A DNA stretch of 22,047 nucleotides. Source: Planctomycetota bacterium. GTDB taxonomy: Bacteria; Planctomycetota; PUPC01; JACPCR01. The stretch covers positions 1 to 22,047 of the forward strand of contig JASLXP010000707.1 in the NCBI GenBank assembly GCA_030740295.1, read 5' to 3'. Shown in pieces: positions 15,509-22,047 of this stretch. Positions within the stretch are counted from its first letter, which is position 1, and each line of letters starts with the position of its first letter. Under the pieces are notes generated by a model, which saw only the letters and a program-made list of their open reading frames with translations, made no database searches and had not been told where the DNA came from. A program made the translations under genes and the position numbers.

Positions 15509-16537
15509 GTGAGATTACATGCACTGAGATTCTCCTGTTCGCTGTTGGTAATGTTGACTTTCGGTTGCGGTGGCGGCGACAAGCCTGCTGAGGTCTCAAA
15601 GGGCGGGAAAGAAGAGAAGACGCCGCAGCCCAAGCCATCCGGCAAGCGTCAATTTATCAGCGTGGGCACGGCCCCATTTGGCGGGGCGTTCTTCCTGGTC
15701 GGTGGTGCCATTGCGGAAGTGATCCAGACCAACAGAGGCGACAACAATTGGAACGTCTCCGCCCAGGGCACCAAGGGCTCGAAGGAGAACATCCGCCTTC
15801 TTGAAAAAGGCGAGATTGAGCTGGCCCTGGCCAACGCTGCCATCTCTTATTTTGCGGTTCGAGGTCAGAGTGGCTGGAAAAAGAAATACTCGCTCAGGTC
15901 GGTTATGACCCTCGCACCGAATATTGCGCTCTTCGTCAGCCCCAAAAAATCCGGCATTGCCAAGGTCGCAGACCTTAAAGGCAAGAATGTCGTTATCGGC
16001 CCCGCAGGTGCGGGATTCGAGATGTTTGTGGGCCCAATTCTTAAAGCCCATGGCATCACATACGAAGATTTTTCTTTGAAGAACGGCCCGCAGTCAGCGG
16101 CAGTTGACATGATGGCTGATGGCGCAGCGGACGCAGCGTTCCTTGGCGGGGCAGTCCCCACCGCATCCATCACACGTGCGAGCGCTGGACAGGAATTGAC
16201 CTACATCCCATTCGAAGACGAAGCCAAGAAGAGCCTGGTCGAGAATTACCCTTTCTTTCATCCAGCTAAAATCAAGGCCGGCACCTACAAAGGAATGGAT
16301 TCAGAATTCAACGGCCTCAATGTCGGCTCGATGGTTCTGATCACCAGCGCACAGCAGAGCGAGGATCTGATATACGGTCTCACAAAAGCGATCTATGAAA
16401 ATCGCGCCCGAGTGGTGGAGAAGCATCCTGCCGGCAAGGCCATCAACCCCAAGAATGTCATCCGGAACACAGGCACGGAATTCCATCCAGGTGCCATCAA
16501 GTTCTATAAAGAGATTGGCATCTGGCCGGCTCCTTGA
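15509..16537 (+). CDS. TAXI-family TRAP transporter solute-binding lipoprotein
   Basis: 342 residues; extracytoplasmic substrate receptor of a TRAP transporter of the TAXI branch. The GTG at 15509 is chosen because GAGAGGA lies 7 nt before it and because it gives a proper lipoprotein signal, MRLHALRFSCSLLVMLTFGC, ending in Cys20 as lipid anchor; an ATG at 15431 would add 26 unlikely residues. Then comes a Lys/Pro-rich linker and the TAXI pattern: ISVGTAPFGGAFFLVGGAIAE, GSKENIRLLEKGEIELALAN, and LKGKNVVIGPAGAGFEMF. No TRAP membrane subunits are seen in the window, so it is an orphan here. It follows the VWA operon by 83 nt without a terminator and may be co-transcribed. Substrate unknown; TAXI proteins mostly bind organic acids or amino acids. 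Confidence 0.9.
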   Translation: MRLHALRFSCSLLVMLTFGCGGGDKPAEVSKGGKEEKTPQPKPSGKRQFISVGTAPFGGAFFLVGGAIAEVIQTNRGDNNWNVSAQGTKGSKENIRLLEKGEIELALANAAISYFAVRGQSGWKKKYSLRSVMTLAPNIALFVSPKKSGIAKVADLKGKNVVIGPAGAGFEMFVGPILKAHGITYEDFSLKNGPQSAAVDMMADGAADAAFLGGAVPTASITRASAGQELTYIPFEDEAKKSLVENYPFFHPAKIKAGTYKGMDSEFNGLNVGSMVLITSAQQSEDLIYGLTKAIYENRARVVEKHPAGKAINPKNVIRNTGTEFHPGAIKFYKEIGIWPAP

Positions 16538-16614
16538 CCTACAACTGTCACGTTGGGAGCTCGAGTTGGGGTGGGTGGGCCAAGCTGGCGAACTGACTTT
16601 ACTTTGTTTTAGCT

Positions 16615-16800
16615 CGGCGAGACCTGCACTCGATCGTTTAGTACGGCCTGTTCGCTGTTGGCATCGGCTTGCGGCAGCAGTGAGCCGAGGTCTCTAAAGG
16701 TGCAACAGCACGAGACATCGCAGCCCAAAGCGTCCAAGCTGCAGTCTGTCAGTGTGGGCGGCCTCAATGGGGCGTATGCGGCGTTTGGTTACGGCGCTGG
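16615..16800 (+). pseudogene. Decayed 5' fragment of a second TAXI-type gene
   Basis: Directly after the TAXI gene, this stretch repeats its 5' end in diverged form. Shared DNA includes CCTGTTCGCTGTTGG and GAGGTCTC.AAAGG, and the order of matching segments is the same. In frame it reads ACSLLASACGSSEP (compare SCSLLVMLTFGCGGGDKP), then SQPKASKLQ (PQPKPSGKRQ) and SVSVGGLNGAYAAFGYGAG (FISVGTAPFGGAFFLVGGA). The signal peptide, linker and first strand are kept, but the start codon is lost, a stop (TAG) lies just upstream in frame, and similarity ends at about 16800, where the convergent HEAT gene begins. It is therefore a truncated duplicate. The remaining sequence from 16538 to 16614 holds nothing recognisable. 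Confidence 0.7.
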
Positions 16801-17487
16801 GACTGTGCCCCCCAGAAGTTGCAGAGCGTCTTGCGCGTTCGTCTGTACGGTTTGGTCCTTGTCCTCAGCCAGCTTCTTTAACGCTGCCTTGGCTGCGGCT
16901 GCATCCCCGGATTCAGGATCCGTTTTGCTGAGGGCTGTGGCGACATTCGCTCGTACTCCTGCATCTGAGTCCTCGGCCAGGGCCACGAGGTCTGCCACAG
17001 GGATGGGATCCCCAGCGTTGAGGAATGAAAGAGCATTGGTGGCCTCCAGTTTCGATTTTCCTTCTCCAGACAGATGTGGCTTACAGGCTGCAATCATTGC
17101 TTCGGCCCCTTTAAGAGTCTTGATTCCGTTCAGAAGTTCGTAAAGAACGGCTCCATCGGCCTCAGTTTGAGCCAATTCCTCAAATTTGTCGCCAGCCTTC
17201 TCAGCTTCAAGTGAAGTCAGGGCCTGCACAGCCGCAGCCCGTAAATCTGCATCGCTGGAATCGAGAAGTTTCATAATATCCGAGACGGCATACTGGCCCT
17301 CTTTGCCGAGATTCCCGGCCATCTTTATTCCTTCAATCTGCTCCTCTTTGTTGCCGCTGTTCATCAGTTTTGTGGCTTTCTGACCACGTGTTGGTGGTTT
17401 GCCCTTACCACAACCAACTACACCGAAAATGCAGATAACAGCAGAAACTACCGCAAAGGACTGGATGATGGATTTTAGAGAATTCAT
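16789..17487 (-). CDS. HEAT-repeat lipoprotein
   Basis: 232 residues from the ATG at 17487, which has GAGG 8 nt before it; a GTG at 17496 would lie inside that ribosome binding site. Lipoprotein signal: basic N-terminus, hydrophobic AVVSAVICIFGVVG and Cys26 in the lipobox VVGC. The rest is helical with repeats of HEAT type, for example YAVSDIMKLLDSSDADLRAAAVQALTSL (split at about 65-78 and 79-92) and VADLVALAEDSDAGVRANVATALSK. Such proteins act as binding scaffolds; the partner is unknown. Its last codons, including the TAA stop at 16789-16791, lie within the TAXI remnant on the other strand, so the C-terminus GTVPAP may have been formed by a rearrangement. Confidence 0.88.
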   Translation of the reverse strand: MNSLKSIIQSFAVVSAVICIFGVVGCGKGKPPTRGQKATKLMNSGNKEEQIEGIKMAGNLGKEGQYAVSDIMKLLDSSDADLRAAAVQALTSLEAEKAGDKFEELAQTEADGAVLYELLNGIKTLKGAEAMIAACKPHLSGEGKSKLEATNALSFLNAGDPIPVADLVALAEDSDAGVRANVATALSKTDPESGDAAAAKAALKKLAEDKDQTVQTNAQDALQLLGGTVPAP

Positions 17488-17566
17488 CGGGGACACCTCA
17501 AGTTACAGGCCAAACGAAAAACGCCACTGACGGCGGTTGCATCGAATTTACGCAGACGCCGGGGGA

Positions 17567-17594
17567 GTAGTAGCATTTTTTACAGCACAGTCAA
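17567..17594 (-). promoter_or_regulatory. Candidate promoter of the HEAT lipoprotein gene
   Basis: On the minus strand TTGACT (17589-17594) and TGCTACTAC (TACTAC at 17567-17572, with an extended -10 TG) are 16 nt apart, about 80 nt before the ATG. The -35 matches the sigma-70 consensus at 5 of 6. The 174-nt gap between this gene and the cytochrome gene upstream holds nothing else that I can name. Confidence 0.45.
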
Positions 17595-17670
17595 TCGAAT
17601 TACTTGCCAGTTATACGAAGAAATAGTGAAGCTGAGGGCCGCCAGGGGTATTGAAGGATGACCACATCAT

Positions 17671-19650
17671 TCAGAGGTCCTGAATGCCGTCTGATGTCGT
17701 GGGTACTGTGGGTACTGTGGGGCCGGTTCGGCCCATAAGATATTCTCGCACTGCATCAATCGGCTCCTTCCTCTCATCCGGCCTTAGATAGAAACGGTAG
17801 CCGAAATCCCTGAGATCTTTGCCGTATGCATCTTCAAGGGCCCTCTGGGTAAATTGCCTGCACAGCAGGTATGGGTCATCAAGCATGTCAATGGCATGAG
17901 GGAGCGCCCAGTCACGCTTGCTCAGTGCCATCGTCCATGCCCCCACTAACCTGGTAAACTGGTTCTCTGATTTCAACCAGTTCAGTCCTACCGGCTTCTC
18001 AAAATCGGGGTAGTGTCTTCTGGCCAGGCGGGCGACATTGGAAATCCCGGTCCCGTACCATTCATCGAGATGACGAATCGTCCACGCGACAGGTTCTTTC
18101 AGATGGCATAGATTGCACGCGTTTGGCTCATTCGCAACAATCATTTCGGGGTCGGTGGGAGAATATATTCTGTGGGTGCGTATCACGTGTTCCAGTCCTT
18201 CGGTGATCTTGGGCATGTGACAGTTCAGACACCTGCTTCCCGCCGACTCATGTGTGTGATGTGTATGTCTTTCCACCGTCTCTTTGGATTCATACTCAAA
18301 GTGACAACTAATGCACAGGGAGTCATCCTGTTGAGGAGACAGGGGCCAGGTTTCCCCAATGGGTTTGTGAGGATCGTGACAGTGCGTGCAGCTTAATTCT
18401 GAGTAGCAGGAACCTCCCATGGCGTCCGTGAAGTCGATGGAATTCCAGCACGCCATTCCCCCCATGTAGGTGGGTCGCTCGCCTTTGTGGCACCTTCCGC
18501 AAATCCACGTATTGTTCTTGGGAGTCCTGCCGAAGACCTCCTCAAACTCTCCATCGTAAAAGATAACATTTGGCCCGGCGGGGAAAAAACGTGGCAGGAT
18601 TTTGGGGTTCTCTACATGTTGCTTGCTCCCCAGGTGGCAGGCTTCACAACTGATCCCAAGGTTTACAGCAGTATCCTGTGGTTCGTTTAGCTGCATTGAA
18701 TCCACAAAAGACTTTGCTGCCTCAGAGGGCTCCTGTGCATGGCCCTGCGCCGTTCCAGTGAAACCCAATGCATTCTTCAGAATATTGCCGGCATCAAGGG
18801 CAAACCTCCTGGGGCTGCCTATCTCACGCCAGAAAGAATCGCTGGTCAGATTCTCGATTTTGTATCGAAGGAGCCACTCGTCCAGTGGTGGAGTGGTGTG
18901 GCACGCAGTACAAGAGCCGGCGTACGGTATAAATGGATAGAGTGAGTAGGGGTCGTATTGCATGCTGTCCACATCACCGGCACCAGTTTCAGTGACATGG
19001 ACGACCGGCACCAATTCCCTGTATTGGATCCTGTAGCCAACGGGCAGAACGTGGTTCTGCTCGAAGAGCTTTCGGTCGTCTCCTTCCTCTCCTTTTTCCA
19101 GCTTGCCAACGTAGTATTGGAAGAACCTCGAGCCGATGGTCTGATTTACCGCGTACGTACGCGAGACCTTTCCACGGGTGAGACGCATTTTGTAGCCATC
19201 CATCTGAAAGAGTTTGACCTTCCCCCCCATAAAATCGTGTTCCCCGCCGCCGAACGCCATCTTGACAGATTCTTTGTCAGCGAGGGCATTCATCCAGCGA
19301 TGGGAATGCCTGGACCAGTCCGAGTGCTTCGTCTGATGACACTCTTTGCATGCGTCTGGACCCGCATAGCTCGTCTTCGTGATGTTACTTTCAAGCATTG
19401 GGAAAACCCGCTCTTCCGTGAGGTCCTGTGGTACTTTTCCCCACCACACCGGAACCTGCTTATACTCTTTTTCGGTCGGCAAAGATGAAGAAGTCGCAGG
19501 GACTCCACTGGCCCCCAATGCCCCCTTGGTTTCCGACGAGTCTTTGGAAGCTGTCCCCACATTGACAGCGAATATAACGGCAGCCATCAAGAATGAGGTA
19601 TAAGCGGCAGCAGCCACATGCCATTTGCGGCTCGATTCAGTCTTTTGCAT
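17671..19650 (-). CDS. Membrane-anchored eight-haem cytochrome c
   Basis: 659 residues. An N-terminal hydrophobic segment (about 10-34) works as signal or anchor, putting the rest in the periplasm. Eight CxxCH motifs bind c-type haem: CKECH (101-105), CTACH (247-251), CEACH (335-339), CGRCH (384-388), CTHCH (421-425), CISCH (446-450), CLNCH (474-478) and CNLCH (512-516). There is no CxxCK motif of NrfA-type nitrite reductase, and the long gap between the first and second motif differs from NrfA or octahaem hydroxylamine oxidoreductase, so it is better called an electron-transfer multihaem protein of unknown partner. After the last haem follows a helical region (about 560-640) with HEAT-like helices. 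The C-terminus ends in a short VPT tandem repeat. It follows the SGNH gene by 50 nt on the same strand. Shine-Dalgarno weak. Confidence 0.93.
   Translation of the reverse strand: MQKTESSRKWHVAAAAYTSFLMAAVIFAVNVGTASKDSSETKGALGASGVPATSSSLPTEKEYKQVPVWWGKVPQDLTEERVFPMLESNITKTSYAGPDACKECHQTKHSDWSRHSHRWMNALADKESVKMAFGGGEHDFMGGKVKLFQMDGYKMRLTRGKVSRTYAVNQTIGSRFFQYYVGKLEKGEEGDDRKLFEQNHVLPVGYRIQYRELVPVVHVTETGAGDVDSMQYDPYSLYPFIPYAGSCTACHTTPPLDEWLLRYKIENLTSDSFWREIGSPRRFALDAGNILKNALGFTGTAQGHAQEPSEAAKSFVDSMQLNEPQDTAVNLGISCEACHLGSKQHVENPKILPRFFPAGPNVIFYDGEFEEVFGRTPKNNTWICGRCHKGERPTYMGGMACWNSIDFTDAMGGSCYSELSCTHCHDPHKPIGETWPLSPQQDDSLCISCHFEYESKETVERHTHHTHESAGSRCLNCHMPKITEGLEHVIRTHRIYSPTDPEMIVANEPNACNLCHLKEPVAWTIRHLDEWYGTGISNVARLARRHYPDFEKPVGLNWLKSENQFTRLVGAWTMALSKRDWALPHAIDMLDDPYLLCRQFTQRALEDAYGKDLRDFGYRFYLRPDERKEPIDAVREYLMGRTGPTVPTVPTTSDGIQDL
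17701..17718. repeat. Short tandem repeat in the 3' end of the cytochrome gene
   Basis: Two exact copies of GGGTACTGT in tandem, followed by a partial third and then the palindrome GGGCCGGTTCGGCCC (about 17719-17733). On the coding strand this gives GPTVPTVPTT at residues 643-652, just before the stop. It looks like a short repeat that has entered or grown in the last codons. Confidence 0.6.
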
Positions 19651-19700
19651 TTTCTTTTGACCGTTTGGAAACAGGAGATTTGGTCGTGGCAGCCCCGATG

Positions 19701-20912
19701 CTAAGGTTCAGATGTGCCGTTCAGCATAGCTGCGTCCAGGATAGATTTCATCATTATCTCTGCAGCCTTTTCATGGCCGAATGCATTCCAGTGACCATCA
19801 TCATTTCCCGTTAACAGGTCCTCTTGCGATATGTTCTTCTGTGCGAATGCCTGGTCCAGATCCAGTAAGTGCGATGTTGCTATTGGTTTGAGAACTCTCT
19901 GGATTTCCAGAGTGAGCAAAGTGTCAGCTTGAAAGTCAAGTTCTGCGCCAAATTTAGCGAAGAGGAGCCCGGCTGAAATTCTCTTGCAGAAGGTCTGGAC
20001 CTTATCAATGATTGCGAGAGTGTTGTTTCTGAAACTCGTTTGCTCGCCAGGTGGGGTTCCAAGCCATCCGCGGATTGGACGGTTGCTGAAGGTCAAGGGC
20101 TCCTGGGGGACAGGGACCGGTACATTTGCCAATAGAAACTTCCTGGTGTCAAAATACGGCTTATGCATGCCATACTGCATTGAATGTGTGTTATTCCTGA
20201 CATCGTTCTGAATGTAGAATGCCAGGATGACAAGGTCCGGGGAATAGCGATAGCCCTCTGAGATGAGAAACAGATATTCCTGATCGGTACCCCATCCTGA
20301 TACGCCTGCATTAATCACTTCCAACCCGGGTGAATGTTCCTGAGCGATATTCTCGAGAACGTCTGAAAAAGTCTCACCATCACCGACTCCATAGCCCCAC
20401 GCGAAGGAGTCTCCCAGGACCAGAATTCGCTTCACCTGATTTTCGTTCTCAAATGCGTGTTCTCGATCACGGAGCCCCCTGGAGTTGATAGTCAGCGGCT
20501 TCCCGCGACTGGTTGCTTTCCAGTTCGGTATGTTCCGCCATCCCAATAATGGATCGAAGATGTACCTATGCCCGGTCACGTCGTGGCCGGGCTCCTGTAG
20601 AAACACGACCTGTCGGCCGGCGAAAAACTCAACCAGCGACTTACTGATGGAATTGTGAGCTTCCAGGTCCTGCGGTGTTACGTAATCTCCGAGGACTGGA
20701 TGAGCCTTTTGATACAGTTCAGAAATAGACAACATCGCCAGGGATGCTTCGTGGAGTATTTGCTCCTCCGGGCTGCGAAGCATTGCATCTATTCCAGACT
20801 TTAAGGACAGGACAGCGACACATGCGATTACTGGCAGCAGGGCAGCGGCCAACTGGAACAGGAACCGCCTGGACGCCGTCTGCGGTGTTTTGGGCGATGC
20901 TCTTCGTAACAT
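19701..20912 (-). CDS. Membrane-anchored SGNH/GDSL-type hydrolase
   Basis: 403 residues from the ATG at 20912; a TTG directly before it (20915) is also possible and has the better distance to AAGGA. A hydrophobic segment (about 20-38) anchors it in the membrane with the rest outside. SGNH blocks in order (numbered from the TTG): block I ILVLGDSFAWG with Ser170, block II VINAGVSGWGTDQE with Gly204, block III FYIQNDVRNN with Asn237, and block V DDGHWNAFGH with Asp373 and His375. All four key residues are present, so it should be an active esterase or acyl-transfer enzyme; relatives of this size often act on O-acetyl groups of polysaccharides, but the substrate here is not known. It is probably transcribed with the cytochrome gene downstream. 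Confidence 0.88.
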   Translation of the reverse strand: MLRRASPKTPQTASRRFLFQLAAALLPVIACVAVLSLKSGIDAMLRSPEEQILHEASLAMLSISELYQKAHPVLGDYVTPQDLEAHNSISKSLVEFFAGRQVVFLQEPGHDVTGHRYIFDPLLGWRNIPNWKATSRGKPLTINSRGLRDREHAFENENQVKRILVLGDSFAWGYGVGDGETFSDVLENIAQEHSPGLEVINAGVSGWGTDQEYLFLISEGYRYSPDLVILAFYIQNDVRNNTHSMQYGMHKPYFDTRKFLLANVPVPVPQEPLTFSNRPIRGWLGTPPGEQTSFRNNTLAIIDKVQTFCKRISAGLLFAKFGAELDFQADTLLTLEIQRVLKPIATSHLLDLDQAFAQKNISQEDLLTGNDDGHWNAFGHEKAAEIMMKSILDAAMLNGTSEP

Positions 20913-20915
20913 CAA

Positions 20916-21221
20916 AAGAGATTTCCTTATTTCTATACATCGACAGGTATTGCACCTTACAGCCCAAAGCTTGCGGGCCTCAGCGAAGTGCCATGTGTCA
21001 ATGGGCTCCGAGTACCTCTTTCCCCGAAAGGGTTACGCCCACATAAAAGCAAGATTGGAGTGAGATCTGAACCTCATGCTTCTGTTGCGGTGGAAGCTGC
21101 CGTGTAGCGTCCGTGCCCAGGAGAGTTTGGGAAGATGGCTGGAAAAAAGCACGCCCCAAAAAAGCGGGACGGTCCTGGAAGGACCGTCCCGGCAACGAGG
21201 ATTAGTCCAAAAAACTTCCGT
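20916..21221. other. Intergenic region of about 0.3 kb
   Basis: It separates two minus-strand genes. The right part holds the terminator of the gene at 21222. The left part (20916-21150) must hold the promoter of the SGNH gene: TATAGA near 20932-20937 (minus strand) is a possible -10, but no matching -35 is convincing. No small gene or RNA gene is evident. Confidence 0.6.
21158..21191 (-). terminator. Intrinsic terminator of the aromatic-rich protein gene
   Basis: Perfect 11-bp GC-rich stem, CGGGACGGTCC (21165-21175) and GGACCGTCCCG (21181-21191), with a 5-nt loop. On the minus strand it is followed, after one base, by six T (21158-21163). It lies 30 nt after the stop at 21222, as expected. 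There is no T-tract on the other side, so it is directional. Confidence 0.92.
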
Positions 21222-22047
21222 TTACGGGAGCCTGAACAAGCCGTCTCCCGGGATCTGCTGCCCGTAGTTTACATCACCAACGAGGGAAGTCCTCGGGTTG
21301 GCAGGGTCTTGGAGAAACCACGACAGGCCAAACCCATCTCTAAGGAGGTAAAACTGGCCGGTAGTCGTTCGGGTCCATGCGGCGTATCTGAAGAAAGGTA
21401 AGGTTGCATCCACTTTAAAAAACCTGTAGCGGGCCCGAGCGTGGCCGTCAGAGGCGCTACCAAGGTTCCGCGCCCGACTGCCTTGTACACCATGTTTCCA
21501 GTAACCATGGTGGGAGAGTTGCTTGAAAGAATCCAGATCATTGGTGTTCTTCGCGGATGAACTGCCGTCTTTGGACATGGCCCATCCGGAATGGGAATAG
21601 TGAAAGCCAACGCCCCCCACTACCCAATCACCAGCCGATGGAAACTTCAAAATACCGTCGAAACGATACATAAAGTTCTTGATGGTGTTTGTGTGCCTTA
21701 AATCGGTACGATTTGTTGAAGGCTTGGCGGGGTCCCAACTCCAATCTGCAACGTCGTCCTGCAACGAATCTGCCCAGGCTGTCCACTGAGCCATCGTTTG
21801 AAAGTACCCCCCACTACTGACTGTAGTTTCCCCTAATGGATCGGGCAAGTCTGCCTCTGGAACTGAAAAGGCGGAGTCGGAACTACTGTTGTATACCCTC
21901 ACGTTCATACCGGGCAGTGCAGGCCCTGGATAGCCCAGTGTCGCCGTGCCATCCGCGTACGAATAGTGCCCCTCGAGGGTTACGGTTAGGGTGCCTGGGA
22001 TCGGATGGCGTTTGCCCTTTTCGATGCCACAGAGGATCTTGCTGGCA
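21222..22047 (-). CDS. Unrecognised aromatic-rich protein, C-terminal part
   Basis: The frame is open from the window edge to a TAA at 21222, giving the last 274 residues; the start lies outside. An ATG at 21908 is in frame, but the upstream part (GTLTVTLEGHYSYADG and following) is clearly beta-type protein sequence continuous with it, so it is internal. The visible part is rich in Trp, Tyr, Phe, Gly and Ser, has no membrane segment and no Cys pattern, and includes WTAWADSLQDDVADWSWDP and FHYSHSGWAMSKDG, without a motif I can assign. The composition suggests an exported or surface beta-rich protein. It ends with its own terminator. Function unknown. Confidence 0.75.
   Translation of the reverse strand, partial: ASKILCGIEKGKRHPIPGTLTVTLEGHYSYADGTATLGYPGPALPGMNVRVYNSSSDSAFSVPEADLPDPLGETTVSSGGYFQTMAQWTAWADSLQDDVADWSWDPAKPSTNRTDLRHTNTIKNFMYRFDGILKFPSAGDWVVGGVGFHYSHSGWAMSKDGSSSAKNTNDLDSFKQLSHHGYWKHGVQGSRARNLGSASDGHARARYRFFKVDATLPFFRYAAWTRTTTGQFYLLRDGFGLSWFLQDPANPRTSLVGDVNYGQQIPGDGLFRLP

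Noticed and set aside
16658..17143. 161-codon plus-strand frame starting in the TAXI remnant
   Set aside because: After about 16800 it is only antisense to the HEAT lipoprotein gene; just its first part has meaning, as a gene fragment.
17517..17540. Small hairpin (CGCC/GGCG) followed by five T before the HEAT gene on the minus strand
   Set aside because: Only 4 bp of stem, and it lies between the candidate promoter and the gene; too weak to call a terminator or attenuator.
17671..19650. Nitrite reductase NrfA or hydroxylamine oxidoreductase
   Set aside because: No CxxCK motif, and the number and spacing of haem motifs do not fit either enzyme.

Overview
This 22 kb window is a moderately GC-rich bacterial chromosome segment with ordinary chromosomal gene density. 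No rRNA, tRNA, CRISPR array, transposase, integrase or phage gene was found. The gene mix suggests a free-living Gram-negative bacterium of the Planctomycetes-Verrucomicrobia-Lentisphaerae type or a nearby candidate phylum: a formylglycine sulfatase, a sugar isomerase/epimerase-type TIM barrel, two large secreted LVIVD beta-propellers, a MoxR-DUF58-BatA-VWA operon, a multihaem cytochrome, and short tandem repeats running into gene ends. This is an inference from gene content only; there is no marker gene to settle it.

Left part, minus strand (1-2154): an ABC anion importer permease and its ATPase, translationally coupled, followed by the N-terminal 187 codons of a sulfatase that runs off the window. 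No substrate-binding protein is seen. Plus strand (about 2205-4051): an imperfect GATTCAGGA-type tandem repeat runs into the 5' end of a small exported EF-hand protein. A perfect 17-bp inverted repeat then fills the gap before a DUF4143 AAA ATPase and includes that gene's Shine-Dalgarno sequence.

Middle (4172-8834): two coupled exported LVIVD-repeat propeller proteins on the plus strand face a convergent xylose-isomerase-like TIM-barrel gene. A divergent promoter region then leads into a plus-strand operon (8998-15425): MoxR ATPase, DUF58 protein, BatA-like membrane VWA protein, and a second membrane VWA protein with a glutamine-amidotransferase-like part. Three of these four carry a DxSxS metal-site motif. 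An orphan TAXI-type solute-binding lipoprotein (15509-16537) follows closely and may be co-transcribed.

Right part (about 16615-22047): directly after the TAXI gene lies a decayed partial second copy of its 5' end, cut off at the 3' end of a convergent HEAT-repeat lipoprotein gene. Further minus-strand genes are an eight-haem membrane-anchored cytochrome c, an SGNH-hydrolase membrane protein probably in the same transcript, a 0.3 kb gap with a strong intrinsic terminator, and the 3' part of an unrecognised aromatic-rich protein.

The points most worth a second look are the hairpin that covers the ribosome binding site of the DUF4143 ATPase, the TAXI gene remnant and its junction with the HEAT gene, the sulfatase next to an anion importer, a sequence block shared by two unrelated gene starts, and short tandem repeats invading both an N-terminus and a C-terminus.
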